A stretch of DNA of 64,000 nt from Symbiodinium natans (GCA_905221605.1 CAJNDS010002184.1:396501-460500), one strand, 5' to 3'. Counted from the stretch's first letter, positions 32,722-44,873 are shown. The notes: a model not told the origin generated them from the letters alone. Numbers and translations: made by a program.

Positions 32722-32810
32722 AGTTCAACTGATGCCTGCGCTCGCGCCAGTCCGGCCACTCTCCCATTCTGGGCCTGCTCGGCGGTGCCTGATCCAGCCG
32801 ATTCTTACGG
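32722..32810 (-). CDS. Probable exon of the duplicated gene (unit 2)
   Basis: Minus frame GWIRHRRAGPEWESGRTG; the paralogue near 60225-60330 reads GWIRHRRAGPEWESCRTAA. Conserved frame on the minus strand. Confidence 0.5.
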
Positions 32811-33333
32811 CACGGTGGAATATGGGTCTTCTGGAACGTGGGAGGTGTTTAAGGAGGTGTCCTGCAAAATTTTCGAGGTTCTTGCCACTAGTGCTCCGGA
32901 TTGGTCTAGCTAAACCCTAAACCCTAAACCCTAAACCCGAAAAAACGTTTAGTTTAACAGTTTAGGGTCAGCCACCCAACCCCGTAACATCTTGGCAGAG
33001 GGCCCCATGAACCACCGCTAGTTTCTCAGGGTCCGCTTTTGCATCGCCTTTTGCAGTGTATAGAAATGATAGCAGCCGTAAACCGCGCTCTCCAAAGCTT
33101 GTTGTATAAGCCTTGGGATGTTCCCCCTTACACCGCAAACACCGCAAATACCGACAGCTTGCTAGCTTCCCCAACTTTCGAAAGTCATTTCCCCGACATT
33201 CTCTCCGGAGAACGGAATGTCTCAGCGAACGCGATTTAGGTGTTCCTACTAAACCCTAAACCCTAAATCCTAAACCCTAAACCCTAAACCCTAAACCAGG
33301 GCTTACAGAGCTTGAGTGGGAATACCCAACGTG

Positions 33334-33435
33334 AAGGGTCGATGTACCTCATTATTTTTTACTTGGGCACCCAGAGTCCCTACATAGCAAGTACTTTAAG
33401 GCCCAAGTATTCCCTATTTAGGTACATGGACCCTT
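33334..33435. mobile_element. GGGTCCATGTACC-family inverted-repeat element
   Basis: Ends aagggtcgatgtacctc and ggtacatggaccctt pair. Relatives at 62593-62693 and 44368-44472 and a remnant at 40645-40735. Confidence 0.6.
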
Positions 33436-33452
33436 AGGGTTAATAGTACCCC

Positions 33453-33599
33453 TAAACCCTAAACCCTAAACCCTAAACCCTAAACCCTAAACCCTAAACC
33501 CTAAACCCTAAACCCTAAACCCTAGACCCTAGACCCTAGACCCTAGACCCTAGACCCTAAACCTAAACCCTAAACCCTAAACCCTAAACCCTAAACCCT
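33453..33599 (-). repeat. CCCTAAA array with five CCCTAGA units
   Basis: About 20 heptamers; CCCTAGA block near 33523-33558. Confidence 0.95.
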
Positions 33600-33602
33600 A
33601 CT

Positions 33603-33688
33603 ATCAGGGCGTTATTGGAGGCCAACCCGCAGGTAACCACACCAGATCGCCGATGCCCCGCTTGCTTTGAGTGTTGAGGGCTGCATGC
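33603..33688 (-). CDS. Probable exon between long inverted telomeric arrays
   Basis: Minus frame ALNTQSKRGIGDLVWLPAGW, then PPITP and stops. Flanked by about 147 bp of CCCTAAA on the left and about 140 bp of TTTAGGG on the right, the longest such pair in the window. Family unknown. Confidence 0.45.
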
Positions 33689-33829
33689 TCAGGGTTTAGG
33701 GTTTAGGGTTTAGGGTTTAGGGTTTAGGGTTTAGGGTTTAGGGTTTAGGGTTTAGGGTTTAGGGTTTAGGGTTTAGGGTTTAGGGTTTAGGGTTTAGGGT
33801 TTAGGGTTTAGGGTTTAGGGTTTAGGGCG
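33689..33829 (+). repeat. TTTAGGG array
   Basis: About 20 perfect heptamers, inverted relative to 33453-33599. Confidence 0.95.
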
Positions 33830-34529
33830 GCTTTGGAATTGGGGGCTTTGGGGATTCTTGGGGCGGGTGTGGGGGCCTGGGCCGATAAAGATTGATTCTT
33901 TATGGCTTTCTTCAGGATTGTAGGGGGGATTAAGGCTAGTACAGATTAAACATCCCTAAACCCTAAACCCTAAACCCTAAACCCTAAACCTGTGTTCAGA
34001 CCTACCCCTGGATTAGACCTACCCCTGGATTAGGGTCTAGGGAAAAGAGGGGCTGGGTCTAGGGTCTACTTGGTAGCCCAGCAGCTGTATGGGCTGGCTA
34101 CTGGCTACTTTCTAAGGGAACCTTGAACCAAAAAAAAGGAATTGGGGGGTTGGGGGTTAGGGCCTAAGGTCTAGAGGGGCTTCCGGCTTCAGGTCTCTGC
34201 CGCACCGTTGTACTCCTACAAATCGAGGGGCCCGAGAAGAACACGTCGTCTGGAACCCCCCCCCATGTATCCTGTAGTCCGAAGCTTCGGGATTAGTTTT
34301 TGCTTTGATTTGTGTTTCTTGTGTTTTGCTTCTCGGTTTGGGTGCTACCCAAGACAAAACAAGAAATACAACTGGGAGGTCTATATACTTGGCTGCACTC
34401 AGGAGGGTAGCTATAAATTAAACTTTTAGCTGCCTTAAGAAGAAACCCAATAAACCCAAACAAGGTAAGGATCTAAAGTTACAGTAAAGTACCACAAAGT
34501 ATAGGTCGAGGTAAAACGCATGCATGCGG

Positions 34530-34605
34530 AAATCCCGCCTGCCACTTCGAATTGGCGCTGGCGGAACTTCCTGACCGGTGTTGCTGAACATCTGCTAGCT
34601 GCTGC
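34530..34605 (-). CDS. Probable exon of the duplicated gene (unit 2)
   Basis: Minus frame MFSNTGQEVPPAPIRSGRRD; unit 3 (61115-61195) reads VFDKTGQEAPPAPIRSDRRE, with a 12-nt in-frame length change downstream. Good evidence for coding on the minus strand. Confidence 0.55.
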
Positions 34606-35253
34606 TTCGAGCAGTCCAGGGTGTAGATTTTAAGGGTTGAGGGTTAGGGTATCCTGTTTAAGGCTGAGGATTTAGCACATAGTAGCAGGAAATAGAAGCG
34701 TGTAAGGACGATCATGGAAATGCTGTACCCAGTTCTTTCTTTGTTGCCAACACCACTCCATATCTGATGACTACACAAGTGTAGGGACATTAAAGGGCAA
34801 ACTAAACTGGGGAACCCCAAGAAAATTGTAGGAATATAGGAATTAGGAAGATAGCTACCGGGCTCCGGAAGCTCCATTTACATTCCTACCATATTCTGGG
34901 GGGTTCCTGTTGGGGTTCGCATTCGGACCCTTTTATCAAGCAAGGTCTGCTTTGAAACCCTAAACCCAAAACCCAAAAACCCTAAACCCTAAACCCTAAA
35001 CCCCAAGTAAACCTGATGACGGCCCGAAGCCCGAATATGCACCAGCTCCAGCTCCCTTGACACGGGTTTAGGGTTTAGGGTCCAAAAAAACCCTAAACCC
35101 TAAACCCTGAATCCTAAACCCTAAACCCCAAACCCTGAACCCTAAACCCTTGACCCTCAACCACTCTCTGAATCCGGAGCCTGGCTCTGTAAACAGCTCC
35201 AGGCCCTCTTGTTTTGCAGACCAATACTACGAATTGCATCAGAGCCCCCCCCC

Positions 35254-35285
<32 letters not shown>

Positions 35286-35796
35286 TATATGAAAATAAAA
35301 CGTGTTCTTCCTCATTAAGGGAACTCTAAGGGAAATATAGGAACTATGGTTTTCTGTTCTTTTTGGGGTTCTTCAGCAAATAGTAGAATACCTTGAACTC
35401 TTGACCCTCGGCCCTCTCTAGGGTTTGGGGGTTTGGGGTTTAGGGTTTGGGGTTTGGGGTTTGTGGTTTGGGCTTAGAGTTTGGGGTTTAGGGTTTAGGT
35501 TTCAGGACCTTGAAGGTTGATTTGGAGTTTCGTAGGGCTAGGCTCAGGATATGGAGTTGTTTTCAGACCGGTCTCTGGCAAGGGTTTCGGCCGGGAACTT
35601 GCCTAAACCCTAAACCCTAAACCCCAAACCCCAAACCCTAACCCCAATCCCCTAAACCCCAACCCCCCAAACCCCAAACCCCCAAACCCTAAACCCCAAA
35701 CCCTAAACCCCAAACCCTAAACCCCAAACCCCCGAACCCCGAACCCCTAAACCATAACCCCCCATACCCTAAATCGGGATCCTCAGAAGCTTCCCA

Positions 35797-35849
35797 CTCG
35801 GTGGTTCCAGGCCAAGAGAAGCCAAAGACGTCCGCTTGCTGGCGCCTTG
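35797..35849 (-). CDS. Probable exon of the duplicated gene (unit 2)
   Basis: Minus frame QQADVFGFSWPGTTEWE; the unit 3 counterpart at 62117-62170 reads SEHANVFGFPGPRATKWA. Conserved frame. Confidence 0.5.
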
Positions 35850-36529
35850 GGGGTGTTGGATTTAGGGTTTAGGGCTTAGGGCCAGGGTTTGGGGTTTGGG
35901 GTTTGGGGTTTAGGGTTTAGGGTGTAATTAGGGCTTAGGTAGGAAACCCTTGCATGACGCCCCCCCCCCCCCCCTTTTTCTAGCGTCAAGCAGATCGATG
36001 TTGGCCTGAGATGAGAAGAAAGAGAACTTGGAAGACGGCCGTTCCCTCGACTATTGGGTCTAGGGTTTAGGGTTGAGGGATCCAATGAAAACTTAAAACC
36101 CTGACATAACCCAAACCCCAGACCCCAAAACCTACACCCCCAAAATAATCACACCCCACCACAAGATGAACCCCAGGCCTGCTGGAATCCATACTCTTTA
36201 ACACCCTACAGACTGAACTTCAAGCCACAAGGCATCGAGGCGCCATGACTCTTGGGTTTAGGGTTTGCGGTTTAGGGTTTCAGGCTTTAGGGTTTGGGTT
36301 TGGGGTTGTTGAACACGATACTTGATCAGTGCCCTGGGGTTCAGGGTTCAGGGTGCAAACCACGTGCGAGACACGGCCAAGAAGTGGTTTCAACATATGA
36401 CCCTCAACTAGGATGGCCCTTAAACCCTCTGAACAATATTTGAATATGATCCTCTGCAACCCCAATAAGGGAAATCTCAGAATGTCCAAGGACCTACCAA
36501 ATCAAAAGGGGGGCTAAAGAGCATCAGCA

Positions 36530-36592
36530 CAGAAGATGCGCCGAGATTCCCTCTGCGTTCGCACGCGGCTGGGCGATCTCCATACGCTGCAT
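36530..36592 (-). CDS. Probable first exon of the duplicated gene (unit 2)
   Basis: ATG at 36592, MQRMEIAQPRANAEGISAHL, then LC and TGA. The unit 3 counterpart (62932-62966) reads VQRSEMAQPRENADGTLARF, its ATG replaced by GTG. The spliced-leader-like 11-mer is 64-74 nt upstream. Confidence 0.5.
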
Positions 36593-36655
36593 GGTCTAAT
36601 CTGAAGATAACCTTGAAGGGACAAGTTCAAAATCCTGCAGCGCCCGGCCCGTGAC

Positions 36656-36666
36656 CTTGAGCCAAA
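36656..36666 (-). promoter_or_regulatory. Spliced-leader relict (TTTGGCTCAAG)
   Basis: The 11-mer matches the 3' end of the conserved dinoflagellate spliced leader (ending TTTTGGCTCAAG). It occurs in the sense direction upstream of ATG 36592, and again at the paralogous place 63041-63051. Such relicts mark gene copies made from trans-spliced mRNA. Confidence 0.6.
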
Positions 36667-36779
36667 CACAAACGAGCGAGCAATGTGTCAGAGAAAGGGC
36701 CGCAACATGTCATAATCAAGACTAGCACAGAAGCACCATCTGACAAAAGCAACGAAAGCCACAAATACAAGATCAACAA

Positions 36780-36891
36780 CTAGACCCGGGAGTAACCTAG
36801 GAATAAAAGGGCACCCTTGTTGGTTTTAAGGGGATTATAAGGGCACCCCAACCCTCAAAAAAAGGAAAAAAGGGCCTACTCCCGGTCCTAG
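36780..36891. mobile_element. CTAG-type inverted-repeat element, best copy
   Basis: Ends ctagacccgggagta and tactcccggtcctag pair; acaa flanks both sides (36776-36779 and 36892-36895). Internal hairpin arms aaaagggcacccttgttgg and accccaaccctcaaaaaaag. 112 bp, non-coding; matches the ends of ankyrin intron 10. Confidence 0.8.
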
Positions 36892-37234
36892 ACAAACAAT
36901 GGTCGGTAGGGAAAGCCAGCCGGAAAAAAGTAAGCATTTGATTTAGAGGCCCATCAACTAAGCTCTTCACTCATGTGGTCGATCTCGTTAACCCCTGAAC
37001 CGCCGGGTTTAGGGTTTAGGGTGAAACCCTAAACCCTAAACCCGGGCTAGGCTGCTTTAAAGTCTCCTATTTCTTGGGGCATCTTCCCTAACAAGAAAGT
37101 CGCGCATGACTTAGGGCTCATTTACGGTTTAGGGCTCAGTTTTCACTATACTCCGCTTACAACCTTGATGTAAGCAATATTCTTAATATCTTCTTGGGTT
37201 TTATATGAATATACAAACAAATAAAAAAATTCCC

Positions 37235-37357
37235 TAGGGGGATATAGTTCAGGGGTTTCCAAAAGGGCCGAGAAGCAGGTGTTTCGCAGCCAAACGCAGC
37301 GTTGTGAATCCATGCTCACGATCTCCCACATCGCGGCCTCCAATTCCGGATCCACCT
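37235..37357 (-). CDS. Probable exon, unidentified gene at 37-40 kb
   Basis: Minus frame DPELEAAMWEIVSMDSQRCV, then WLRNTCFSALLETPELYP. Rich in conserved-looking Trp, Cys and Met. Family not recognised. Confidence 0.55.
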
Positions 37358-37562
37358 TCGGGGGGTTCTTCGGGTTTTAGAGGGGTCTTAGAGGGTTTTG
37401 CAGGGCTTGTAGGGCTTTAAGGGTTTGATGGGGATGATACCCTAAACCCTAAACCCAACACCCTACATCCTACATCCTAAACCCTAGACACTAAATTGGG
37501 GTTTATGGGGAGGTTTCTCGGGGTTTTGTAGGGGTGTGAAGGTTTATAGGAGTCCATTTAAA

Positions 37563-37632
37563 GGTGTCCACCTCTCCAGCGCGCAGAGCACCATCCTCCA
37601 GGTATAGGCAAGCTCCCCCGCGATGTACATTC
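37563..37632 (-). CDS. Probable exon, unidentified gene at 37-40 kb
   Basis: Minus frame MYIAGELAYTWRMVLCALER, then WTP. CCCTAAA (37440-37495) and TTTAGGG (37642 onward) lie on its two sides. Confidence 0.55.
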
Positions 37633-38383
37633 CTCGTTGGCTTTGGGGTTTAGGGTTTGGGGTTTGGGGCTTAGGGTTTCCTCATTTGGTTTAGGGTTTA
37701 GGGTTTAGGGTTTAGGGTTTCGGGTCTAAGGTTTAGAGTCTAGGGACCAGATATACCAAGAACGTTTAGGGTTTATGGCATATATAGTTTCATCGGTATT
37801 ATGGTAGTATAGGGTGTATGATTTGGTCCCCATAGGAAGGGAAGCAAAGAGGAGTGGACCACCGTTGTCAGAATCGCTACATGTATACCACAAAAAGCAC
37901 CTGAATTTCTAAACTCCCACATCTCCTCAAAAACCCATAGAACCTAACTCCTAAACCGATGCAAGCCCTAAACCCTAAACCCCAAACCGAAAACAACAAA
38001 CCTAAACCCAAAGCCCCCCCCCGCAACAAACAAAAAAAAAAAACTCTCCCCCGAACTGCAAGTACAAGATTCTGAATCAACCCTAAACCCTAAACCCTAA
38101 ACCCCAAACTCTGCCCTCTAAACTGCACGTACAAGATTCTGAATCAACCCTAAACCCTAAACCCCAAACTCTGCCCTCCAAACTCCAAGTACAAGATTCT
38201 GAATCTGCCGGGCTCCCCGGAACTTACATCCGCATCCTTGGCTGCACTTCGGAGGCTACCAAAAAAAAACAAACTTTTAGCTGCCTGATTAAGAAACCCA
38301 ATAAACCCAAAAAGGCTAAGGATCTAAAGTTACAGTAAAGTACCCTAAACCCCTAAACCCTAAACCCTAAACCACCGAGCATC

Positions 38384-38452
38384 GTCTCGTGTGCCTCCCA
38401 ACACGGGGCAAACGCCACTCTGCCTCGGGACCTCGGGGTTTTTGAGTGACGC
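38384..38452 (-). CDS. Probable exon, unidentified gene at 37-40 kb
   Basis: Minus frame RSRGRVAFAPCWEAHETMLG, between CCCTAAA (38343-38375) and TTTAGGG (38455-38515). Confidence 0.45.
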
Positions 38453-38825
38453 GGTAGGGTTTAGGGTTTAGGTTGGAAGGGTTTAGGGTTTAGGGTTTAG
38501 GGTTTAGGGTTTAGGGAACAAAAAATGTACATACTTTTCACATGGGCTACTTACCGAACATGGGGGGGTTTACAAAAATAGGGAACCCCTACAATTGATC
38601 CCCAAATCGTAGGGCCCCCTTTTCATAAGGACCCCAAAAAGGCACCCCTAGTGTCGGAAACCCCCGTATAGGAAACCCAAAACCCAAAAAAAGGATAAGG
38701 ACCCCAGAAAGCACCCCTAGTTTCGGAAACCCCCATATAGGAAACCCAGAACCTAACCCTAAACCCTAAACCCTAAACCCTAAACCCTAAAAAAGAAACA
38801 AAAAGTAGACTACCGAACGGCCTAG

Positions 38826-38879
38826 GGACACACGGTCCCATCCTCCAGGTCTACAAGATCGAGCTTCTCCTCTTCTGGA
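38826..38879 (-). CDS. Probable exon, unidentified gene at 37-40 kb
   Basis: Minus frame PEEEKLDLVDLEDGTVC, between CCCTAAA (38758-38792) and a TTCAGGG/TTTAGGG array (38878-38968). Confidence 0.5.
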
Positions 38880-39235
38880 GGTTCAGGGTTCAGGGTTCAG
38901 GGTTGAGGGTTCAGGGTTTAGGGTTCAGGGTTCAGGGTTCAGGGTTTAGGGTTTAGGGTTTAGGGTTTGGATAACCCAAGTATGGCGCTACAACACGCTG
39001 ACAAACCCCTTAAGTACCCAATAGGCATGGCTAGACTTGGGTTACAAGTACAGTTATCATTGGGTGGAGAAGTGCCAATGAACCTCGAAGTATCCCCGAA
39101 ACGGCATTTTTGTGGTGTGGGTTCTTACAATGAAGCCCCTGACAGGATTCAAACGCAACCCTAAAGAGAAAACAATAAACCCTAAACCCTAAACCCTAAA
39201 CCCTAAACCCTACAACAAAAATGCAACAAAACAAA

Positions 39236-39336
39236 AGTCGTTGGCCAAGACTCCGCCAGCAGGGCCAGGACCTTGTTGCTGTTCCGCGGCCGTATGTGAT
39301 AGCTTCCCGGACTCTCTGGCACTTCCTTGTTGTCAG
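39236..39336 (-). CDS. Probable exon, unidentified gene at 37-40 kb
   Basis: Minus frame DNKEVPESPGSYHIRPRNSN, then KVLALLAESWPTT, between CCCTAAA (39178-39212) and TTTAGGG (39337-39435). Another open minus frame exists, so the phase is uncertain. Confidence 0.45.
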
Positions 39337-40195
39337 TTTAGGGTTTAGGGTTTAGGGTTCAGGGTTCAGGGTTTAGGGTGTCGGGTTTGGGGTTTGGGGT
39401 TTGGGGTTTGGGGTTTGGGGTTTAGGGTTTAGGGCTTAGAAGCCTCTTGAGGGTGTACTCCTAAATAAGGGATCCTCGTAAAACCCTGAGAAGATGCAAA
39501 GTCTACCGTTCTAAATCCTAAACCCCAAAACGAAGCCTAAAACTCTAAGCCCTTTAATAACCCAAGGTCCTACCTAGCTTCAGCTACCTAAACCCTAAAC
39601 CCTGAACCCTAAACCCGCAACCCTAAACCCCCAAAAACCCAAGAAAAAAACCCTGCCCAGCTTCAGTCACCAACCAGTCTGCGCAAGCCCATGGGTGCAT
39701 TCCGTCTGCCAGGCCCTCCTCTTGCATATCCACTTCCCCGCCCCTTCCTGAGCAGAGCCATGTCGTTTTAGGGTTTAGTGTTTCGGGTTTAGGCTTTGGG
39801 GTTTAGGGTTTGGGCTCCTTCCTGAGCAGTGCTATAACAATGAAGAATTGTGCTACAAGGGCATTTCCCCAAAGCGGGGTACCCTTAAGAAACCCCCACA
39901 TAGTATCATGCTGGATTCTAGGAACCCCCCAAAAAGGGTACCCCCCCCCATTTTCGTAAACCCCCATAACAATCAGGATTGAGAAATTGAAGCTCTTTGG
40001 ACTTCTAGCTTAAACATCGTTTTCGGTTTAGGGTTTAGGGTTTAGGGTTTAGGGTTCAGGGTTTAGGGTTTAGGGTTTAGGGTTTAGGGTTTCGGGTTTA
40101 GGGTTTACGGTTTCGGACTTAGCGTGTAGACGGAGTTTCGAGCTGAAAAATGCTAACCCTAAACCCTAAACCCTAAACCCTAAACCCTAAATTGA

Positions 40196-40283
40196 AAAAC
40201 CCAGGCTCTGATAAGGAACTGCCTGGGCCGGGACAGGTTGTAGATGAAGTCGGCCACGATCCGGTCAAGCATCGCCATGCTCG
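40196..40283 (-). CDS. Probable exon, unidentified gene at 37-40 kb
   Basis: Minus frame MAMLDRIVADFIYNLSRPRQ, then FLIRAW. CCCTAAA at 40154-40190 and TTTAGGG-like repeats after 40285. Confidence 0.55.
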
Positions 40284-42574
40284 CTAGGGTTTCTAGGGCT
40301 TGTAGGGTTTGAAGAGTTTATAGGGTTTATAGGGTTTATAGACCCGGGGTTTAGGGTTTGGGGTTTAGGGTTTAGGGTTTAGGATTTAGGGTTTGGGGTT
40401 TCGGGTTTTACAGGGTTTATAGGGTCTATGGGGTCTTTGGGGGTCTATCGGGTTTCTGGAGCTCAGGGTCCCAATTCCGCACAGCTACGCGCGACTGCTT
40501 GATCCTGCAACGCCGGCTGCAGACACAGGGTTAAGGGTTCTTTTAGGGTTTAGGGTTTAGGGTTTAGGGCTTAGGGTTTAGGGTTTAGTGATGCAAAAAC
40601 GAACGATAGTTGAAACTCTGGAGTCTGAGACGTTGAAATTCCCTAAGGGTCCATGTACCTCATTCTTATTGAATTCCTTGGGCTAGAAAGTCCCGGTATG
40701 GGGCAGGACTCTACGACCCAAGTATTCCCTATCTAAGAAGGCGAAGAAACACGTTCCGGAGATAGCATGTTTTTTGTCCTTATAAGGAAGATGTTTTTTT
40801 TTTTTTTTTTTTTTTTTTGGGGGGGGGGGGGTGGGGCTTAAACAAATACCCTAAACCCTGCACCCTACACCCGAAACCCTAAACCCTGTAGATATGGGGT
40901 AGGGTTTATACTTCTTGTACCCCCAAAAGGACACCAAATATGTATACTCACCAATATTAAAAAGGAACCTTATATACACTCACCAAGAACAGCAATATAA
41001 ACCCTGTTTCATATGTAAGCACACACCATGGTTTTGGGCTGACCATGTGGATCTTTCTGCACATGCGTTGCCGTCAACGCTTGAGTCTCTCGGCTCCCGG
41101 CAGGGAAAACTTCTGTTTTGGGTTTAGGGTTTAGGGTTTCGGGGTTAGGGTTTCGGGGTTAGGGTTTAGGGCTTAGGGTTTCGGCTTTAGGGTTGAGGGT
41201 TCAGGGTTTGGTGTCCAAACACGAGCCCCTTAACCTATAAACGGGGATGAAGCATAAGGGGGTCTGAGGGAGGATTTCACCATACCCCCTCAAACTGTAA
41301 GGGTATGCCCCAGGGGGTATGTTGTGTATTTCTTCGAGACTTCGGCAATTCTCAACCCTAAACCCTAAACCCTAAACCCTAAACCCTAAACCCTAAACCC
41401 TAAACCCTAAACCCTAAACCCTAAACAATCACGAGAGGCGGCGGGGGGGAGTGATTGTCAGGTCTTCGCGAAAGTGCCGTGAAGCGCGAAAGAGGCATGT
41501 TGCGCGCCTCAACCCTAAACCCTGAACCCCCAAAACCCTAAACCCTGCAGTTTAGGGTTTAGGGTTTAGGGTTTAGGGCCTAAACCCTGAACCCCTAAAC
41601 CCTGAACCCCTAAACCCCTCTGAACCCTGGACCCTGAACCCTGAGCCCGATGAACGCTCATTTTGCTCTCAGCGTCAACCTTTCGAACTGTCGAACTCTC
41701 AAGGGTGCAAACTCGGGAACCCTCAACGCAACTCCAGAACCCAAACAGGCGTCAAACTAACACTCTCTCAACTTAAGGTTTAGGGTTTAGGGTTTAGGGT
41801 TTAGGGTTTAGGGTTTAGGGTTTAGGGTTTAGGGGTCCAGTACCTAGGGGAGTATCAGGGGAATATGTTAACCCAAAAAGGTTGAAGGTTACCTACTCTT
41901 CTACGAAGTCAAGTGTTGAAGCCATGGAATTTTCAAACTGTCAAGCTCGCCCGGGCTGCAGAGCCACAAGCCCTGCAAGCCTGAAACCTGAAAACCTTAA
42001 CACAGTGAAAACCCTAACCCTAAGACACCCTAGAAACCCCGTTGAAACCTTCAAGGGTACCTTTCGCCCCGGAGGTGGTGAAGTCAACACTGCAGCCCAG
42101 TTCCCCAGCCCTTGAACTCGCGAGGCAACGAACCCAAACCCCAAACCCGAAAATTTAAAGCCTTGACCCTAAACCCTATAACCCTATAGACCCCAAACCC
42201 CAAAGCCCCTACAACTTGCAGCCCCAAATCCCTCAACCCCGAAGAAGCCGAACAGAACGCCCGGAAGGGCATAAACGGGATATTGATAAAGTAGGGATCA
42301 TCTTGCTTGTATCTCTAAAAAGGACACCCAAGCTACGGGTAGTTCTCTGAATTAGTGTACCTTTTTTGGGGGGCCGTTTTAAAAGAGTGCCGCCTTATAA
42401 TCGGTACCGAAAACAGGGACCCTGATTTAGAGAACTACCCATAGACCCATATACACTCACCAATAGTCACATGGAACCTAATAAACACTCGCAACCCTGA
42501 ATGATAAACCCTAAACGCTAGACCTATAAACCTTAAACCCTAAACCCTAAAGACCTGTTTCATATGAAGCCAAG
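40284..42574. other. Repeat-rich stretch between the 37-40 kb gene and unit 3
   Basis: TTTAGGG blocks (40346-40600, 41120-41200, 41775-41834), CCCTAAA array (41358-41426), T/G homopolymers (40795-40831) within a decayed inverted-repeat element, and short open frames with no recognisable product. Confidence 0.55.
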
Positions 42575-44367
42575 CCCTAAGCCCAATACGGCCAGTTCAC
42601 TGAATTAGGTTCCGTCCCTAAGAGAATCTGCGGATTGCGGCGCCGGAGCGTTTGACAGGTGAACTCCCCCCTAAGGCTCCCTAAGCTTCCCTAAGGTTCC
42701 CTAGGTACCTACCCCCTTGAAATCCCCTCCCTCAAGAACCCTATAACCTTTTGTGCAGACACTTGACTCGAATGTTGCCAGGTAGAAACCCTAACCCTAA
42801 ACCCTAAACCCCAAACCCTAGACCCTAAACCCTAAACCGTGTGTGCTTCGGCTTCATCGGGGAGCTTTGGGGGCGTTCATGGGTTAAGTTCAACGATTGG
42901 GGATCGCAGAGCAACTTGCCCCAGGAAAAAAGTCGAAATCCTAAATCCTAAACCCTGAACCCTGAACCCTGAACCCTAAACCCTAAACCCTAAACCCTAA
43001 ACCCTAAACCCTAACTCCTCTGCAGTTCAGCCTGTAAGCTGAGCCCACACTCTTTTTGCCTGCTTCCGGATGAGATCCTGAACGGGAATCATGGAGAGCT
43101 CGGGAAATATCACCCTCGGAGCCTATAGACAGTTGTTCAGGACCCTAACCCTAAACCCCGAACCCTGAACCCTAAACCCTAAACCCTCAACCAGGGTCTC
43201 TGCGCATCAGGCGGGCTATTTTGCCCAACTCACAGCTCAATTGGGTTCAAGGCTTCAGCCAGAATCTAGGGTAATTAGGATGCTTTGAAGATCACAGTGC
43301 CTCTGGGTTTTAAAGGCGGGCTGTCGCAGCCGCCCCATCCAATAAGTTGCGCCCGAAACCTCAAGCCAACCCATGAATCTCAAACCCTACAGCAGAAAAA
43401 CCTGAAAATGAGCCCAAAACATCCTGACAACATAAGCGCAAAAAAGCCCTCGTAAGCCCCCAAAAAGCATAGAGTCGTGGTTAGTGTGGGCTGGGGGGGT
43501 TAGGGTTTTAAGGGTTGAAGGGTTTAAGGCTTTCGGGTTTTAGGGCTTTTAGGGACTCTGCGGGCTTTAAGCTGTTTTTGGGTCCGTTGTGCTAGGGCCG
43601 GCTAGAGCCTGGAGAGAAGAAGTGGGGACTTCATGCTGCTAAAAAAAACCTGTTTGCCTGACACCCGATCTAAGCCCACCATCCTGAACCGGCCAACCCG
43701 AACGCGTTTGCATACTCGCAGCTAACCCTTAACCCTAAACCCCAAGATTTAACCCCAAACCCTAGACCCTAAACCCTCTGCGACGTTCATGTCACGGCCT
43801 CTGCCAACTAATTCACTGGGTCAGGGTTTTCCTTGTGAACTGCCATCGTGCTCGAGCCTATTTGGTCAAACCCGAAGCCCCAAACCCTGAACCCGAAAGG
43901 CTGTGTCATCGAAACCGGAAGCGAGAAATGCTCGGATTGCAAAAAAGGCAGGAGCTGGCTTCACTTGCTCCCCCGCTCGGAAGGCGGTGGGCCCTAAACC
44001 CTAAACCCTAAACCCTAAACCCTAAACCCTAAACCCTAAACCCTAAACCCCCCTTGAATGGGGTGAAGAGAGGGTGGGTGTGGCATAGGAGGCATGAGAC
44101 AAACCCTGCCAGCGGTCGGCTTGCGGCGTCCTGTGCGTAAACCCCGAGCCTCTTGGGTGGGCGGGCTGAGGTGGAGACTCTTAAAATTTAGGGTTTAGGG
44201 TTTAGGGTTTAGGGTTTAGGGTTTAGGGTTTAGGGAACACTTAAGGCTGCGACGCCACTCACCGAAACGCTAACAGGGTTTCCAAGCTCCTTGGAACTCG
44301 GTGGCAACTCCTTTGAGAGCGATTGGAGTTCTTCTGCCAAAACCCTAACCTGCCACCTCGTATGCTT

Positions 44368-44472
44368 CCCAAAGGGTCCATAGTACAAACTATAGGGGTT
44401 TCTAGAGTAGGAATGAGTATTTTATGGTTTGGGTAAGTGTCCCCCATATAGGTACTTATAGGACCCTTTGGG
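44368..44472. mobile_element. GGGTCCATGTACC-family inverted-repeat element (diverged)
   Basis: Ends cccaaagggtccatagtac and gtacttataggaccctttggg pair over most of their length; 105 bp. Confidence 0.6.
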
Positions 44473-44873
44473 CTGAGATTTTGGCCAGCCTGGAGCGAAA
44501 ATCCTCTCGACATGACTTCGCCTTTCGCTACGGGGCACGAAACGGAGTGGGCTGCGGCCTTGTATGGCTTGCAGTCTCCATGGTCTGCACAAAAAGCCAC
44601 GGGAATAAAGCCACACTTTGGGAAATATGATTGCTCTCACCAGGTAGGCCCTTGAAACACCTGCGATGAGAATCTTGGGTAGATGACCCTCTCGAAAGCA
44701 CAGATCGGGCCTACCTAGCTTGATGTGTCTTGCGATACTGTCCGAAGCATCTTCTGAAATCATCTACCTGCAAGCAGTTAAATTACACAACGCACCAAGT
44801 TGCTCCAATGCCAGAGGTTGGCGACACACCCGTGGAGGGTGCGGCGAAAGGTCATCATTAGGGTTGAGTGTTT

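Larger units (their letters stand above)
27390..36670 (-). repeat. Segmental repeat unit 2, probable gene copy (minus strand)
   Basis: About 9.3 kb collinear with unit 3 (42575-63055 minus the copia insertion). Shared islands keep an open minus frame in several places (AQPR, VFGF, TGQE, GPEW, VLGER peptides), so this is a multi-exon gene whose product I do not recognise. The 5' end carries ATG 36592 and a spliced-leader-like 11-mer at 36656-36666. Telomeric arrays and short elements fill the introns. Confidence 0.65.
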
